From: Streptomyces sp. DH12
GTDB taxonomy: Bacteria > Actinomycetota > Actinomycetes > Streptomycetales > Streptomycetaceae
Assembly (NCBI RefSeq): GCF_020873895.1
Contig: NZ_JAHWGT010000001.1
Location: forward strand, 310,001-374,000
Direction: 5' to 3'
DNA: 64,000 bases
This document shows positions 35,579-44,944 of the stretch, in pieces. The notes below the pieces were generated by a model. The model was given only the letters and a program-made list of their open reading frames with translations, was not told the DNA's origin and searched no databases. Position 1 is the first letter of the stretch. Each line of letters begins with the position of its first letter. Position numbers and translations under genes: made by a program.

Positions 35579-36026
35579 GTGTGTCCCCCACTGTCCTCCG
35601 CGCCGGAAGCTCAGCGGATTGATGGATCCACTCCCGAAAGGAAGTGATGGCCGATCTGCGAAAACACCACTGGGATGTACGGCCGGGGGAAGGCTGCCCT
35701 CGGGCAGGCGGGCGCCTCGGCGTCGACGCGCGTGAGGAGGTCGACGTCGGCGCGATCCCCGCTCCGGGCGGCGAGGAGGTACGTGCGACGGTCGCCTGGC
35801 GTGGGAGCAGTCGAGTGGGCACCGCCCACCGCTCCGGACGTCCACGCCTCGGCCGGGACGCGCCGCGCCGGCCCACCGCCGGTTCGGCCTCGGCGGGCGA
35901 CCCGCCGGAGGGCTCGGAGCCCGGCCGGGGCGGCAGCCCGCTGTCGACCGCCTTCTCCTCAAGGGCCGTGAGGACGCGCATGGAAGCCTCCGGCTCACGG
36001 ATGTCAGTTGCTTGCATCATAGCAAT

Positions 36027-36042
36027 AGTTGTCATGCGGCAA
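36027..36042 (+). promoter_or_regulatory. Operator-like motif, copy 1
   Basis: The site reads AGTTGTCATGCGGCAA. Its core TTGTC-ATGC-GGCAA is an imperfect palindrome. An inverted copy lies 400 bp away at 36428. Both are close to a MarR regulator and could be its sites. Confidence 0.4.
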
Positions 36043-36168
36043 ATGATGCAGGTGGTAGTCGCGTGAAGCTCGCGACAGAAATGCGGCATCCCGTCATGGC
36101 GTCAGGTGGTCAACGGGCGGGTGCGAGCGGGTCGGGCGGACGGTGGGTGACAGCCGCGCGGCAGACTC

Positions 36169-36201
36169 GGGTGCGGGTGCAGCGGGTGCGGGTGCGGGTG
36201 C
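36169..36201 (+). repeat. Short tandem repeat of GGGTGC
   Basis: There are five GGGTGC units, two then three, separated by AGC, in a non-coding G-rich stretch. Confidence 0.7.
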
Positions 36202-36427
36202 CGGGGGAGGGGGGTGGCGGGCGAACCGGCTGCGGCGCTGGGCGTCCGCCGCATCGGCGGGGCGCCTCCGTGGGCGCCTGGAAGGCGACGGCTCCGGGGG
36301 TGCGCGGCATCGCTCCGGGCGGGTCCACCGGACCCTGCCGCAGGGCGGCATCCCGCCTCGCGACCCGCGGCGTCGAGCCGCGTGACCGCTACGCGACGTC
36401 GGACTTTCGGTTGCCTCCGGGTAACAG

Positions 36428-36443
36428 TTGCCGTTTGACAACT
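36428..36443 (-). promoter_or_regulatory. Operator-like motif, copy 2 (inverted)
   Basis: On the minus strand it reads AGTTGTCAAACGGCAA, identical to copy 1 except for the two central bases. The identity continues outside it (ACTAT follows the plus-strand form TTGCCGTTTGACAACT in both). It also contains TTGACA on the plus strand. Confidence 0.4.
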
Positions 36444-36561
36444 ATGCTGTCCAGGAACAACTCTAGTCCGCGCCCGCCGCGCTGGACGCCTGGCCCGAGG
36501 GTGGTCGCACACTGGAAGCCAAGGAGGTGAGTTCGTGGAGCGAACGGCACGTCGACCGGAG

Positions 36562-37053
36562 TCAGGCGGACTCCGCCGTCGTTCGAGCAGACGGGGAAGT
36601 GCCGCCGTCGACCGCCATGCGGAAGCTCCTCAAACCTGTCGCCAGCGCCGCCCGGTCATCGGCCGGCATGGTGGAGATGACGTCGAGCAGGGCCGTCTCC
36701 CGCCGCCCGCGCAGCTCCTTCAGATAGCGTTCGCCGCGGGGCGACAAGCGCAACTCCACTTCCCGTCGGCTGCTTGAACTGGGGCATCGCTCCACGAACC
36801 CCAGGGCCTCCAAACGGTCGCACATCCGACTCACCGAGGACGGCGCCGATCCGAGAACCGCGCCCAGAGTGCGTAGATTGATCGGCTGGTCACGGTCCAG
36901 GGTGTACAGCACGCGCAGTTGCGAAGAGGACACGGGCGCCGGTGATGCCATGTCCCGTCCCGTGCTCCAGAGAACTTCGAGCAGCTCGATGACCTCACGG
37001 GCGGAGGATGCGGCGGCCTTCCGGTCGGCCTCTGGAGAAGTCTCGGAACGCAT
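36562..37053 (-). CDS. MarR-family transcriptional regulator
   Basis: This 163-residue protein starts MRSETSPEADRKAAASSAR. The winged helix reads VSSSQLRVLYTLDRDQPINL, then RTLGAVLGSAPSSVSRMCDR, then the wing SSSRREVELRLSPRGERYL. This is typical of MarR repressors, which act as dimers. It is divergent from the SpoIIE-type gene at 37157 with about 100 bp between, so autoregulation and control of the phosphatase are likely. The upstream frame continues but is unrelated. Confidence 0.9.
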   Translation of the reverse strand: MRSETSPEADRKAAASSAREVIELLEVLWSTGRDMASPAPVSSSQLRVLYTLDRDQPINLRTLGAVLGSAPSSVSRMCDRLEALGFVERCPSSSSRREVELRLSPRGERYLKELRGRRETALLDVISTMPADDRAALATGLRSFRMAVDGGTSPSARTTAESA

Positions 37054-37156
37054 GCCCTTCACTGTGACACTTTGCAACGGCCTTGTCAGTCTGTGCGACA
37101 TAAGAGGCCATACGCTCCTTCTTGCTCTTTCTTCCTGAACAGGTGGTAATCGAACG

Positions 37157-38323
37157 GTGGACAGATTCTCGGCTGTGGAACGCGCTCTGAGGACAGCTCC
37201 TGCGCACGCCCTCTTCGAAGCGGTGCAGGATGCACTCACCACGTACTACACGGCCGCCTCCGTCGATCTCCTCATGGCCGATTACGCGATGACCATACTG
37301 CAACCCGTGAACGCCCTCCCCTACACCGCGGAGCCCGTGCCCGCCCACTCCAGCGCTCCGGGACGCGCCTTCGGGTCGCAGCTCCCCCATGTCGAGCGGC
37401 CGGCGGGCGCCACCGAGATGACGGCTCACTTCCCCGTCAGCGTACGGGGAGACCGCCTGGGCGTCTTGAGCGTCCACCTCCCCACGGAACACTATTCGGA
37501 GGCCGTCGAGACGGAGCTGCGTGACATCGCGGAAGTCCTCGGCCACGAGATCGTCGTAGCCGAACGTGACACCGACCTCTACCTTCAGGCCCGTCGGGCC
37601 AACAGGCTGACCCTGGCCGCCGAAATGCAGTGGCAGTTGCTTCCCGGCCGCTCCTGCGCGCGGCCCGAGTACGAGATCGGCGCGCAACTCGAACCCGCCT
37701 ATGCCATTTACGGTGACAACTTCGACTGGTCCGCCACCGCCGATCACCTCACTGTCACCGTCAGCAACGGCATGGGGGAGGGCATCGAGGCCGCCCTGCT
37801 GACCAACCTCGCCATCAACGCGCTGCGCAACGCCCGCCGCGCCGGGCTGTCGCTCTCCGATCAGGCGTGCCTCGCCGATCAGGCGATCTACGGGCACTAC
37901 CGCGGAGCCGTCCACCTCGCGGTTCTCCTCCTGCGTTTCGACCTGGACACGGGGCGGGTGGAGATCGTCGACGCCGGATCGCCGAGAATGTGGCGGCTCA
38001 GGCAGGGGAAGACGGAACCGATCGAGCTCGAACCGCAGCTGCCGCTCGGCATGTTCGAGGACACCATGTACTCGGCTCAGGATTTCTCCGTCCAGCCCGG
38101 TGACCGTCTCTTCTTCATCAGCGACGGGGTGTACGACGTGGCATCGCCGGCCGGCGAACGCTACAGCGAGAAGGCGCTGACCCGTGCCATGGCCGCGACC
38201 CGCCTGCTGCCGCCTTCCCAGGTGCCCCGGGCCGTGCTCCAGGAGCTCGCCGGCCACCGAGGCCGCATCGACCCCGACGACGATGCGATGGTCGTCTGCC
38301 TCGACTGGCACGGTCGCCCGTGA
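37157..38323 (+). CDS. GAF-linked PP2C/SpoIIE-like protein with altered metal site
   Basis: This 388-residue protein starts at GTG. A GAF-like domain (about 1-140, with GRAFGSQLPHVERPAG and LGVLSVHLPTEHYSE) is followed by a linker helix (LTLAAEMQWQLLPGRSCARP) and the SpoIIE domain. Where active enzymes have GGDFYD and GDVxGKGxxAA, this one reads YGDNFDWSA and VSNGMGEGIEAAL, though ISDGVYDVAS and the final DDDAMVVCL keep acidic residues. It may be weakly active or serve as a sensor or scaffold. The MarR gene upstream and the STAS gene convergent downstream make a signalling cluster. Confidence 0.88.
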   Translation: MDRFSAVERALRTAPAHALFEAVQDALTTYYTAASVDLLMADYAMTILQPVNALPYTAEPVPAHSSAPGRAFGSQLPHVERPAGATEMTAHFPVSVRGDRLGVLSVHLPTEHYSEAVETELRDIAEVLGHEIVVAERDTDLYLQARRANRLTLAAEMQWQLLPGRSCARPEYEIGAQLEPAYAIYGDNFDWSATADHLTVTVSNGMGEGIEAALLTNLAINALRNARRAGLSLSDQACLADQAIYGHYRGAVHLAVLLLRFDLDTGRVEIVDAGSPRMWRLRQGKTEPIELEPQLPLGMFEDTMYSAQDFSVQPGDRLFFISDGVYDVASPAGERYSEKALTRAMAATRLLPPSQVPRAVLQELAGHRGRIDPDDDAMVVCLDWHGRP

Positions 38324-38401
38324 CGTCGCTGCGATCGGCGGAGGCCGCGGCCCAAAGCTGAGAGGGCGCCGGCCATGGCTCCGGTGCAGTACGGGTCGGC
38401 G

Positions 38402-38734
38402 TCACGCACCGGGGTTGTCCGTGGTGCTGACGCCGATGATCGTCATGATGCTCGTGAGACCGAGGCGGGTCAGCACGGCAAGATGCCGTTCGTCGACCTC
38501 GGTGAGCGTCAGGGAGCCGCCCAAGGCGGAGAGGCGCTTGTACCAGGCGATGAACACGCTGATTCCCGTGGAGTCGAGGTGGTCGGTGCCGGAAGCGTCG
38601 AGGACGAGGTGGCGGCAGCCTTCGTCGATGATGCGGTCACCCACGGCGCACAGACGGGGCGTGGTGTGCAGGTCCACATCTGCAGGCAGAGCGGCGGTGA
38701 CACGGTCGCCCGTGCGTTGGATGACGCGCAGCAC
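38402..38734 (-). CDS. STAS-domain anti-sigma factor antagonist
   Basis: This 110-residue protein begins MLRVIQRTGDRVTAALPADV. The conserved loop LVLDASGTDHLDSTGISVFI holds the phosphorylatable Ser55/Thr56 pair of the SpoIIAA fold. In partner-switching systems the unphosphorylated form binds an anti-sigma kinase and frees a sigma factor; PP2C enzymes restore it. It is convergent with the SpoIIE-like gene. No RsbW-type kinase is visible in the window. Confidence 0.9.
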   Translation of the reverse strand: MLRVIQRTGDRVTAALPADVDLHTTPRLCAVGDRIIDEGCRHLVLDASGTDHLDSTGISVFIAWYKRLSALGGSLTLTEVDERHLAVLTRLGLTSIMTIIGVSTTDNPGA

Positions 38735-39677
38735 TGCCGTCCCTCCGGTTCACCGACCAGAGCGCTCACCACAGCGGGCATCTCAGCGAACCGTCACTGG
38801 ATCGACTGCCGATGCTAGTGGGGACAGCACCCGATGCAAACCTGAGCGGCCGCCGCGCCGCATCGCCTCTCGGCCGGACTCGCCTGACATCGCTCCTCGG
38901 CCGCCAGGACAGGCGCGCGCCTCCCGGGCCGACGGGCACGTTCCTGTCCACCACCCACCCCCCGTCAAACGTCGCTCCGAGTCGTCGGGGGAGCGCGATA
39001 GGGCGCGCCCCTGGCGGTAAGGCCCCAAGCGAAGATCCGGCTCCCACGTACCGCGTCGGCAGCCGCCGGGAAACCCATGTGACCAGCCGCTGAGGGGCCA
39101 CCGCGTCAGCCGGCCCGGCCGAAGGCGGCGCCGGCTCGCCTCCACCGGCCGCCCGCCCGGCGTGGGGGTGCTCTCCGGCAGGCGGGCGGCCGGCGCCGTG
39201 GGCTGGACTGGGTCCGGTGGCCCGGGGGCTTCCGGCGGCCCGCCGCGTTGCCATCCTGCCGCTTCGGGCGCTCCAGGCAACTGGTCGACCGCCCCGTGAC
39301 CCGGGCCGCCGCCGTGGCGGGTTCGGCCGAGTCGGTGGCCGGCCGCGGGGTGCCACGACCACGGCGGCGATGACGAGCAGACGCCGACGGCCCGGGACGC
39401 CCCATGGGGCGTCCCGGACGAAGGGCCCCGTCCGGAGGGGGCTGGTGCAGGGGACGGCGAGCGCCCGGCGCCAGGCGAGCGGTCGGCCGACCCACCGCGC
39501 CGAGCGCCGACCAAGGTGACGCCTCCCATCGACTCGAGGGACCGGCACGGCCTGCGATGCGGACTTCCGAGCACCGCCCGGTACCGCCTCGGAGCCCGCC
39601 GACAGCGCGCACGTACCAGGCGGTCGGAGACGGCCGCCCTCGCGCCCCCCTCGGCCGGTGTCCGATCCGACGTGTGA
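38735..39677. other. 943-bp stretch without a supported gene
   Basis: All frames are Arg/Pro/Gly-rich and none has a good start and ribosome site. I see no RNA, repeat or promoter pattern that I would name. Confidence 0.35.
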
Positions 39678-40121
39678 TCAGCTGGCGCCGGCGCAGGTGG
39701 TGTTCCCGTGCAGCGCAAGTCCCCTGGCACCGGACTGATAGGAGGCCTGGCTCTTCCACCCGCAGACCGTCATCGTGAAGACGTCGCCGCCGACCTTGAT
39801 GTAGTGCTTCCCCTGGAGGTCGATCCCCTTGCGGTCCTTCCCCAGCACCACGTTGATGTCGATCCAGACCCGGTCGCCGGTGTTGTGGACCGTCCCCAGC
39901 CTGAAGGCGCCGTTGGCGGCACGCGCACCGGTGCAAGCGGCCTGCCCGTTGCCGCTGGTGGTCGTCAGCAGGCAGTAGTCTGCGGTGAAGGAACCCGCCT
40001 TGTCGATCATGATGTTGTAGCTGCCGAGGGCTTGGGCGGGCGTGGCGGACGCGGCGAAGGAGAGCGAGGCCAGCACAGCGCAGGCGGCTGCGGTCGACGT
40101 GTTGCTCACACGGAACTTCAT
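39678..40121 (-). CDS. Small secreted protein with two probable disulfides
   Basis: This 147-residue protein starts MKFRVSNTSTAAACAVLASL after a clear CAGGAGG site. The Sec signal ends near TPAQA, giving a mature protein of about 115 residues. It begins LGSYNIMIDKAGSFTADYC and has four Cys, enough for two disulfides. A repeat-like beta pattern (GDRVWIDINVVLGKDRKGID, then GKHYIKVGGDVFTMTVCGW) suggests a small beta-sandwich. I do not recognise a named family. It is extracellular and monocistronic. Confidence 0.8.
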   Translation of the reverse strand: MKFRVSNTSTAAACAVLASLSFAASATPAQALGSYNIMIDKAGSFTADYCLLTTTSGNGQAACTGARAANGAFRLGTVHNTGDRVWIDINVVLGKDRKGIDLQGKHYIKVGGDVFTMTVCGWKSQASYQSGARGLALHGNTTCAGAS

Positions 40122-40325
40122 GGGTTGTCCTCCTGAAGACAGCATGTCGTGCGTACGTAATGCCTCTACGAGGAGAGCGACGGCTCGGTTCACACAGGCG
40201 GGACCTGCCGTGTGCGCTGATCGGTGGCCCGGGGTCGCAGGTCGAGCGGCCTTCTTCTCCGGTTCGACCGGCCCGTGACCGAACCGGTGGTCCGCTCCTC
40301 ACCCCGGCACCGGGCACGGGGGCCG

Positions 40326-42308
40326 TCACCATCCGGCCGCGGTCAACCCCTGCAGGTGGTGCGCGACCGGACCGAAGGTGAGCAGTCCGCTCTGCGCGCC
40401 GGCGAGTTCCGCGGCCGCCGGCCGCAGTTGCGTGGCGGCGCGCCGCATGACGTCGCGGTCGCCGGTCATCGTGGCCGCCCTGGCCACCAGGCACCACATG
40501 GCCTCGAACATGAGGTCACGGGGCGGGGAGGCGATGTCCCTCAAGGCGTCACGTGCCGCTTGTGTGTCTCCCGCCTCCACGAGCAGCAGCGGGCGTACCC
40601 AGCTCTCGTAGGGACCCCAGTCGTCCTGGGCGTCCAGTGCCGGGACGAGGCCGTGGCGCAGGCGCACACTCAGTTCGGCCAGGGGCAGCAGTCCGTGCCG
40701 CAGACCCGGCATTCCGGCTCCGTCGAGGATCGCATCGGCTTGTCGATAGGCCGCTGCGGCGTCGGCCGGCGGCTGCGTCATGGCGGTGCGCAGAGCGCGG
40801 TACCAGGTGGTGAACACCGTGACCAGAGGCAGGTCGTACCGCTCGGCAAGCCGGTCGGCGGCGGCCGCGTGCCGGTCGGCCCCGGCGAAGTCGGAGACGG
40901 CACACCGTGACTGGAGCCGCACCAGGTGACCGAGGACCTCGTACGTCACCAGACCGCCCCGCTGTGCGACGGCGATCGTCTCGGCGCCGATGGCGTCCCG
41001 GCGGGGCGACAGCCCGGCGCGCTGGAAGGACTGCATGAAGACGCCGTTCAGCGCGAAGGCCAGCAGGGAGGTGTCGTCCAGCCGCCGCGCGAGCTGCTCG
41101 GCCTGGCCCGCGGCCTGGAGGGCCCGCGCCTGTCCGCCCGAGGCCGGCCGATCGGTGGGCAGGGCCCCGCGGGATTCCACGGCGATGGTGGCCAGTAGCC
41201 GGCAGCGGGCCGCGTCATGGCCGTCCGGCGGCAGCGTCCGCAAGGTCCGCTCCGCCGCGGCCACCAGCCACCGCGCCTGTTCCTCGTCGTCGCAGCGGGT
41301 CCACACCGCGGGAACGTCGTAGATGCCGATGACGCGGGCGGTGACCTCGGGGTCTCCGAGTTGCTCGGCCGCGGCCACCGCCGCCACCCGGTGGCGCCGC
41401 GCGGCTTCGAGACCTCCGCCGCCGGTCACCGCCAGGTCGCGCATCAGCCCCGCGGTGGACTCCAACCGGGTGCGCGTGTCGGAGGGAACCGCGCGTTCGT
41501 AGGCGGCGGTCGCCTGCGCCCAGACCTGGGCGGCCGGACCGCCCGGGCCGGGATCGAGGTGGTCCGCCTGCCGCAGGAGGTCGGTCTCCAGACGGCGCAG
41601 CCTCGGTCCGGGTTCGATGCCCACCTGGTCGCTCAGCGTGCGCCGGGCACGCCGCACCACGGACAGCGCGTCCGTCTGCCGTCCCGACCGGTAGAGGGCC
41701 AGGGCGAGAAGGTGCCAGGCGTTCTCCCGCCACGGGTGCTCACTGACGTAGGCGTCCAGTGCGGGGACCGCCTCGGCGGAAGCCCCCAGGGACAGATACG
41801 CCTCGGCCCGCCCTTCGACGGCCCGGCACTCCACGTCGATCAGCCTCGAGCGCTCGGAGCGCACCCATGGTGCTTCGGGGACGTCGGCGTAGGCGGGGCC
41901 GCGCCACCAGCTCAGCGCCTCCGTGAGCCGGCGTACCGCCTCGGCCGGAGGCAACTCGCCGGCCGCGCGGACGGCGTGCTCGAAACGCCAGGCGTCCACG
42001 CTGTCCTCAGCGGCCTTGAGGGCGTAGCCCGGGCCCTCGGTGACCAGGAGCCGGGGCCGGGCGCGCGGGGGACGGTCGGGTTCCAGGGCGCGGCGCAGCG
42101 CTGCGACGAACGTGCGGATCGCGCTGACGGCATCGGCCGGCGGCTCCTCCCACAGGTCCTCCACCAGACGGGTCACGGGCACGACGCGGCGACGTGCGAC
42201 GACGAGCCGGGCCAGCACCGCCCGGTGCATCGGCCCCCGCAGGCCGACGACCCCGCCTCTCGCGTCCCAGGCCGCCACCGGTCCCAGGACACCCAGTTGC
42301 ACGTGCAT
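40326..42308 (-). CDS. SARP/BTAD-family transcriptional regulator
   Basis: This 660-residue protein starts MHVQLGVLGPVAAWDARGG. The N-terminal 95 residues form an OmpR-like winged helix (GPMHRAVLARLVVARRRVVP, then LWEEPPADAVSAIRTFVAAL). A bacterial transcriptional activator domain follows (FEHAVRAAGELPPAEAVRRL, PWRENAWHLLALALYRSGRQ, LSDQVGIEPGPRLRRLE) to about residue 245. The rest is helical repeat (TPR-like) sequence. SARPs activate secondary-metabolite genes by binding heptameric repeats near -35 boxes. There is no NB-ARC ATPase domain, so it is a mid-size SARP. Its targets may lie outside the window. Confidence 0.92.
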   Translation of the reverse strand: MHVQLGVLGPVAAWDARGGVVGLRGPMHRAVLARLVVARRRVVPVTRLVEDLWEEPPADAVSAIRTFVAALRRALEPDRPPRARPRLLVTEGPGYALKAAEDSVDAWRFEHAVRAAGELPPAEAVRRLTEALSWWRGPAYADVPEAPWVRSERSRLIDVECRAVEGRAEAYLSLGASAEAVPALDAYVSEHPWRENAWHLLALALYRSGRQTDALSVVRRARRTLSDQVGIEPGPRLRRLETDLLRQADHLDPGPGGPAAQVWAQATAAYERAVPSDTRTRLESTAGLMRDLAVTGGGGLEAARRHRVAAVAAAEQLGDPEVTARVIGIYDVPAVWTRCDDEEQARWLVAAAERTLRTLPPDGHDAARCRLLATIAVESRGALPTDRPASGGQARALQAAGQAEQLARRLDDTSLLAFALNGVFMQSFQRAGLSPRRDAIGAETIAVAQRGGLVTYEVLGHLVRLQSRCAVSDFAGADRHAAAADRLAERYDLPLVTVFTTWYRALRTAMTQPPADAAAAYRQADAILDGAGMPGLRHGLLPLAELSVRLRHGLVPALDAQDDWGPYESWVRPLLLVEAGDTQAARDALRDIASPPRDLMFEAMWCLVARAATMTGDRDVMRRAATQLRPAAAELAGAQSGLLTFGPVAHHLQGLTAAGW

Positions 42309-42441
42309 CTCCCGTCCACTCCCACGATCCGGCCCTCAACGTACAGCGCGCTCATCGGTTGCTCATTCGCCGCACGGACGCTGGAAGCACGGAAGGCGGC
42401 CGGCAAGGCCGCGGAACCATTCGACCGAAACGAGTCAGGTC

Positions 42442-43320
42442 ATGCCTCCCACCATCCCGGGCTTCGGCTATCAGCGGGTGACCGTCGCCGGAGGGGTCTC
42501 CCTCAACGTCGCCGTCGGCGGTTCGGGAACACCGATCGTCCTGCTGCACGGCTTCCCCCAGACCCACCTCATGTGGCGTCACGTGGCCGCGGCGCTGGCA
42601 CTGGACCACACCGTCATCTGCCCCGACCTCCGCGGCTACGGAGACAGCGACAAGCCCAGGGCGCAGAGCCCGGACACCTATTCCAAGCGGACCATGGCCC
42701 AGGACGTCATCACCCTGGCCGGGAAACTCGGACACGAGCGCTTCGCCCTGGCCGGCCATGACCGTGGTGCGCTCGTCGCGTTCCGGGCGGGTCTGGACCA
42801 CCCGCAGAAGGTCAGCCACCTGGCCTGTCTGGACGTCCTGCCCACGCTCGACATGTGGGAAGCGCTGCACGGCCTCACGGCGGCCGTCGGGTTCCACCTG
42901 TACCTGATGGCACAGCCGCCCGGGTTGCCGGAACAGATGATCCAGGCCAGCGCGGACGAGTTCTTCGCCTACTTCCTGCGCGTCTGGTCCAACGACCCGC
43001 AGGCTGTCCCGGCGGACGTCCGGGACGCCTATCTCACCGCGTGCCGAGGCGCCGTCCCGTCGATCGTCGCGGACTACCGCGCGTCCGCAGGCATCGACGT
43101 GGACCACGACCGCGCCGACAGGGCGGCGGGCCGCCGGCTCGCCATGCCGGTCACGGTGCTCCAGCAGGACTGGGGCACCGCGCTGGGATACGAGGCCGCC
43201 GCCCTCTGGGGGGCCTGGGCCGGGAAGCTGCACCACTCCACCGTGTCGGCTGGTCACTTCATGGCCGAGGAGGCTCCCGCGGACGTCGTCGAGGCCCTGA
43301 GGGGACTCCTCAAGCGCTGA
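42442..43320 (+). CDS. Alpha/beta hydrolase with Asp nucleophile (haloacetate dehalogenase/epoxide hydrolase-like)
   Basis: The protein has 292 residues. The oxyanion strand LLHGFPQTHLMWRHVA, PDLRGYGDSDKP and the nucleophile elbow AGHDRGA with Asp107 are those of fluoroacetate dehalogenase and soluble epoxide hydrolase relatives. The base His is in SAGHFMAEEAP. An Asp, not Ser, nucleophile separates it from esterases. It would hydrolyse a C-halogen bond or an epoxide of a small molecule. It is divergent from the SARP gene. Substrate preference is not readable here. Confidence 0.9.
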   Translation: MPPTIPGFGYQRVTVAGGVSLNVAVGGSGTPIVLLHGFPQTHLMWRHVAAALALDHTVICPDLRGYGDSDKPRAQSPDTYSKRTMAQDVITLAGKLGHERFALAGHDRGALVAFRAGLDHPQKVSHLACLDVLPTLDMWEALHGLTAAVGFHLYLMAQPPGLPEQMIQASADEFFAYFLRVWSNDPQAVPADVRDAYLTACRGAVPSIVADYRASAGIDVDHDRADRAAGRRLAMPVTVLQQDWGTALGYEAAALWGAWAGKLHHSTVSAGHFMAEEAPADVVEALRGLLKR

Positions 43321-43352
43321 CTCGCGCGGCTCCGCGCGGCCGGGGGCGCGCC

Positions 43353-43383
43353 GGCCCCGCCCCGCACCGTCCGGCGCGGGGCC
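43353..43383 (+). terminator. Hairpin after the hydrolase
   Basis: Arms GGCCCCGC (43353-43360) and GCGGGGCC (43376-43383) flank a 15-base loop, 32 bases after the stop. The 43321-43665 stretch holds nothing else that I recognise. Confidence 0.4.
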
Positions 43384-43665
43384 GACCCGCTCCCGCGCCC
43401 GGTGGGGCCGGCACTGCGCACCGGCGCCCGCGGTCCGGTCAGGCCGCGCGGCCGGACGGCACACGCGGCCAAGCAGCCGGTGGACCTGACGCGACGACGC
43501 GGTGCCCCCTTCCACCGTCGAGCGCGCTCGGCTCTCGCACGGTCCTGTCGCAGCCGGGCCCTCAGCGGCGGCCCGCCCCGCCGACAGGGCAGTCCCCGCC
43601 AGGCGACCGGCCACGCAGCCCGCCTCCGACTCCCGGCTCCACCGACTCGGCAAAGGGTGTCTCTC

Positions 43666-44250
43666 GTGACGCTGACCTCACATCCCGCACCGCCGGCTCC
43701 GCACGGAACGGCCCCTCCCACGCCGTCAGGCGCGTGCGAGGACTTCATGAGCGCCGTGTACCACCACCACGCCGCCCCGCTGCTCCACTACGGGACCCGC
43801 CTCACCAACGGCGACCGGCACAAGGCCGAGGATCTGCTGCAAGAGGCCGCGCTGCGGGCCTGGCGACATTTCTCGCCCCCTCCCGCGGACGCTCTCTCCA
43901 TACGTCCCTGGCTCTTCACCGTCCTGCGCAACCTCGCCATCGACCACCACCGCAACCGGGCCATCCGCGCACCCGAGACCCATCTGGCCGGCGCGGACGA
44001 CCTCGTGGTGGACGACATCACCGATCATCTCCTCACCGGGCAACTCGTCAGGGACGCCGTGACCCGCCTGGGCCCTGCCCACCACGAGGTCATCACCCTC
44101 CTCTACTGCCACGACCACTCCGTCGCGCATGCCGCCGCACACCTCGGCATACCGATCGGTACGGTGAAGTCCCGCACCCACCACGCCCTGCGCATGCTGC
44201 GCCGGATACTGCACGACCGGGGCGTGACACCGGAGTGCTGCGCGGCATGA
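43666..44250 (+). CDS. ECF-family RNA polymerase sigma factor
   Basis: This 194-residue protein starts at GTG after AAAGGG. Region 2 is seen in FMSAVYHHHAAPLLHYGTRL, AEDLLQEAALRAWRHF and PWLFTVLRNLAIDHHRNR. Region 4 is LGPAHHEVITLLYCHDHSVA, then HLGIPIGTVKSRTHHALRML. The N-terminal 25 residues are Pro-rich and the C-terminus ends in CC. No anti-sigma gene can be confirmed next to it; the 694-bp gap that follows has only doubtful ORFs. It may act with the PAS-GAF phosphatase downstream, but that is positional inference. Confidence 0.92.
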   Translation: MTLTSHPAPPAPHGTAPPTPSGACEDFMSAVYHHHAAPLLHYGTRLTNGDRHKAEDLLQEAALRAWRHFSPPPADALSIRPWLFTVLRNLAIDHHRNRAIRAPETHLAGADDLVVDDITDHLLTGQLVRDAVTRLGPAHHEVITLLYCHDHSVAHAAAHLGIPIGTVKSRTHHALRMLRRILHDRGVTPECCAA

Positions 44251-44944
44251 CGCCGGGGCGGGAGACCCGTGGTCGGCGTCCCCGGTTCTCGGGACTGGAG
44301 GGGCGAGACGGCGGGGCCCCGGCGCGGTGGGTCCGAGCCCGGGAAGCGGTGGCCGACGACGCGCGGCGGCAAACCCGCGCACGCGCGACCGCGCCAGGAG
44401 CGGCGGGCACCCGACGGAACGGAAGGAGGCATGACTCATGGGAGCGGCCCGAGGCCGCAGGCCGCAGTACGGCGACTGGATCGCCGGTCCAGGACCGGGA
44501 CGGCCCCCACTCACTCGGGCCCAGACTCCCGCCGCCCGGACCGCCGCGGTCCGGGCAGCGGCAGCCACACCTCCGGGAAGCTCAGAAGACACAGCGGGCA
44601 AGGCATTCCATGGCCACACGACGAACACCCGCCCTCACGCCACCCGACCGGACGCCCGTCGACCGGTACGCGCTCCCCGGCGCGGGCACCATTGCCCCTC
44701 ACGGCGACGGCAACGCCACAGACCGGACGAGGCCCGACCGGCGACCCGCCTTCCGGCCTCGTGGGCAGGTCGAGCGGTACGCGGCCACCGATGGGGAACC
44801 TGTACATTCTGAACGTCACCCAGCTGTCCCTGAGCAGCGGCTGCGCCGTGTCCCGCGTGCCTCTCCGACGCCATGGCCGGTACCCGCCGCCTGGCCGGGG
44901 CAGACCCCGGGATCACTGGCCGAAGCGGAGCTGGAGGCGCAGGG
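44251..44944. other. 694-bp stretch with two doubtful ORFs
   Basis: A strong GGAAGGAGG site (44421-44429) lies eight bases before an ATG at 44438 that opens a 124-codon frame (MGAARGRRPQYGDWIAGPGP) of poor composition. Another frame from 44610 (MATRRTPALTPPDRTPVDRY) ends at 44948, overlapping the phosphatase ATG (ATGA). That geometry suggests coupling, but its codon use degrades in the second half. One of the two may encode a small regulator. I do not support either as a firm gene. Confidence 0.3.

Larger units (their letters stand above)
35579..36561. other. 983-bp region with paired operator-like motifs and possible small ORF remnants
   Basis: Between the phosphatase and the MarR gene no intact gene is visible. 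On the minus strand a frame beginning MRVLTALEEKAVDSGL (from 35981) has a good GGAGG site but drifts into Arg/Ser-rich sequence. A second minus frame contains TYLLAARSGDRADVDLLTRV. These may be pieces of one lost gene. The AT-rich segments near 36010-36050 and 36420-36470 look like promoters. Confidence 0.35.

Noticed and set aside
35647-36066. 140-codon plus-strand ORF upstream of the SpoIIE-type gene
   Set aside because: Ends in the AT-rich promoter-like segment, poor composition, no ribosome site.
36165-36205. GGGTGC repeats considered as CRISPR or SARP-binding heptamers
   Set aside because: Units are six bases with no spacers and no promoter in register; a simple-sequence tract explains them.
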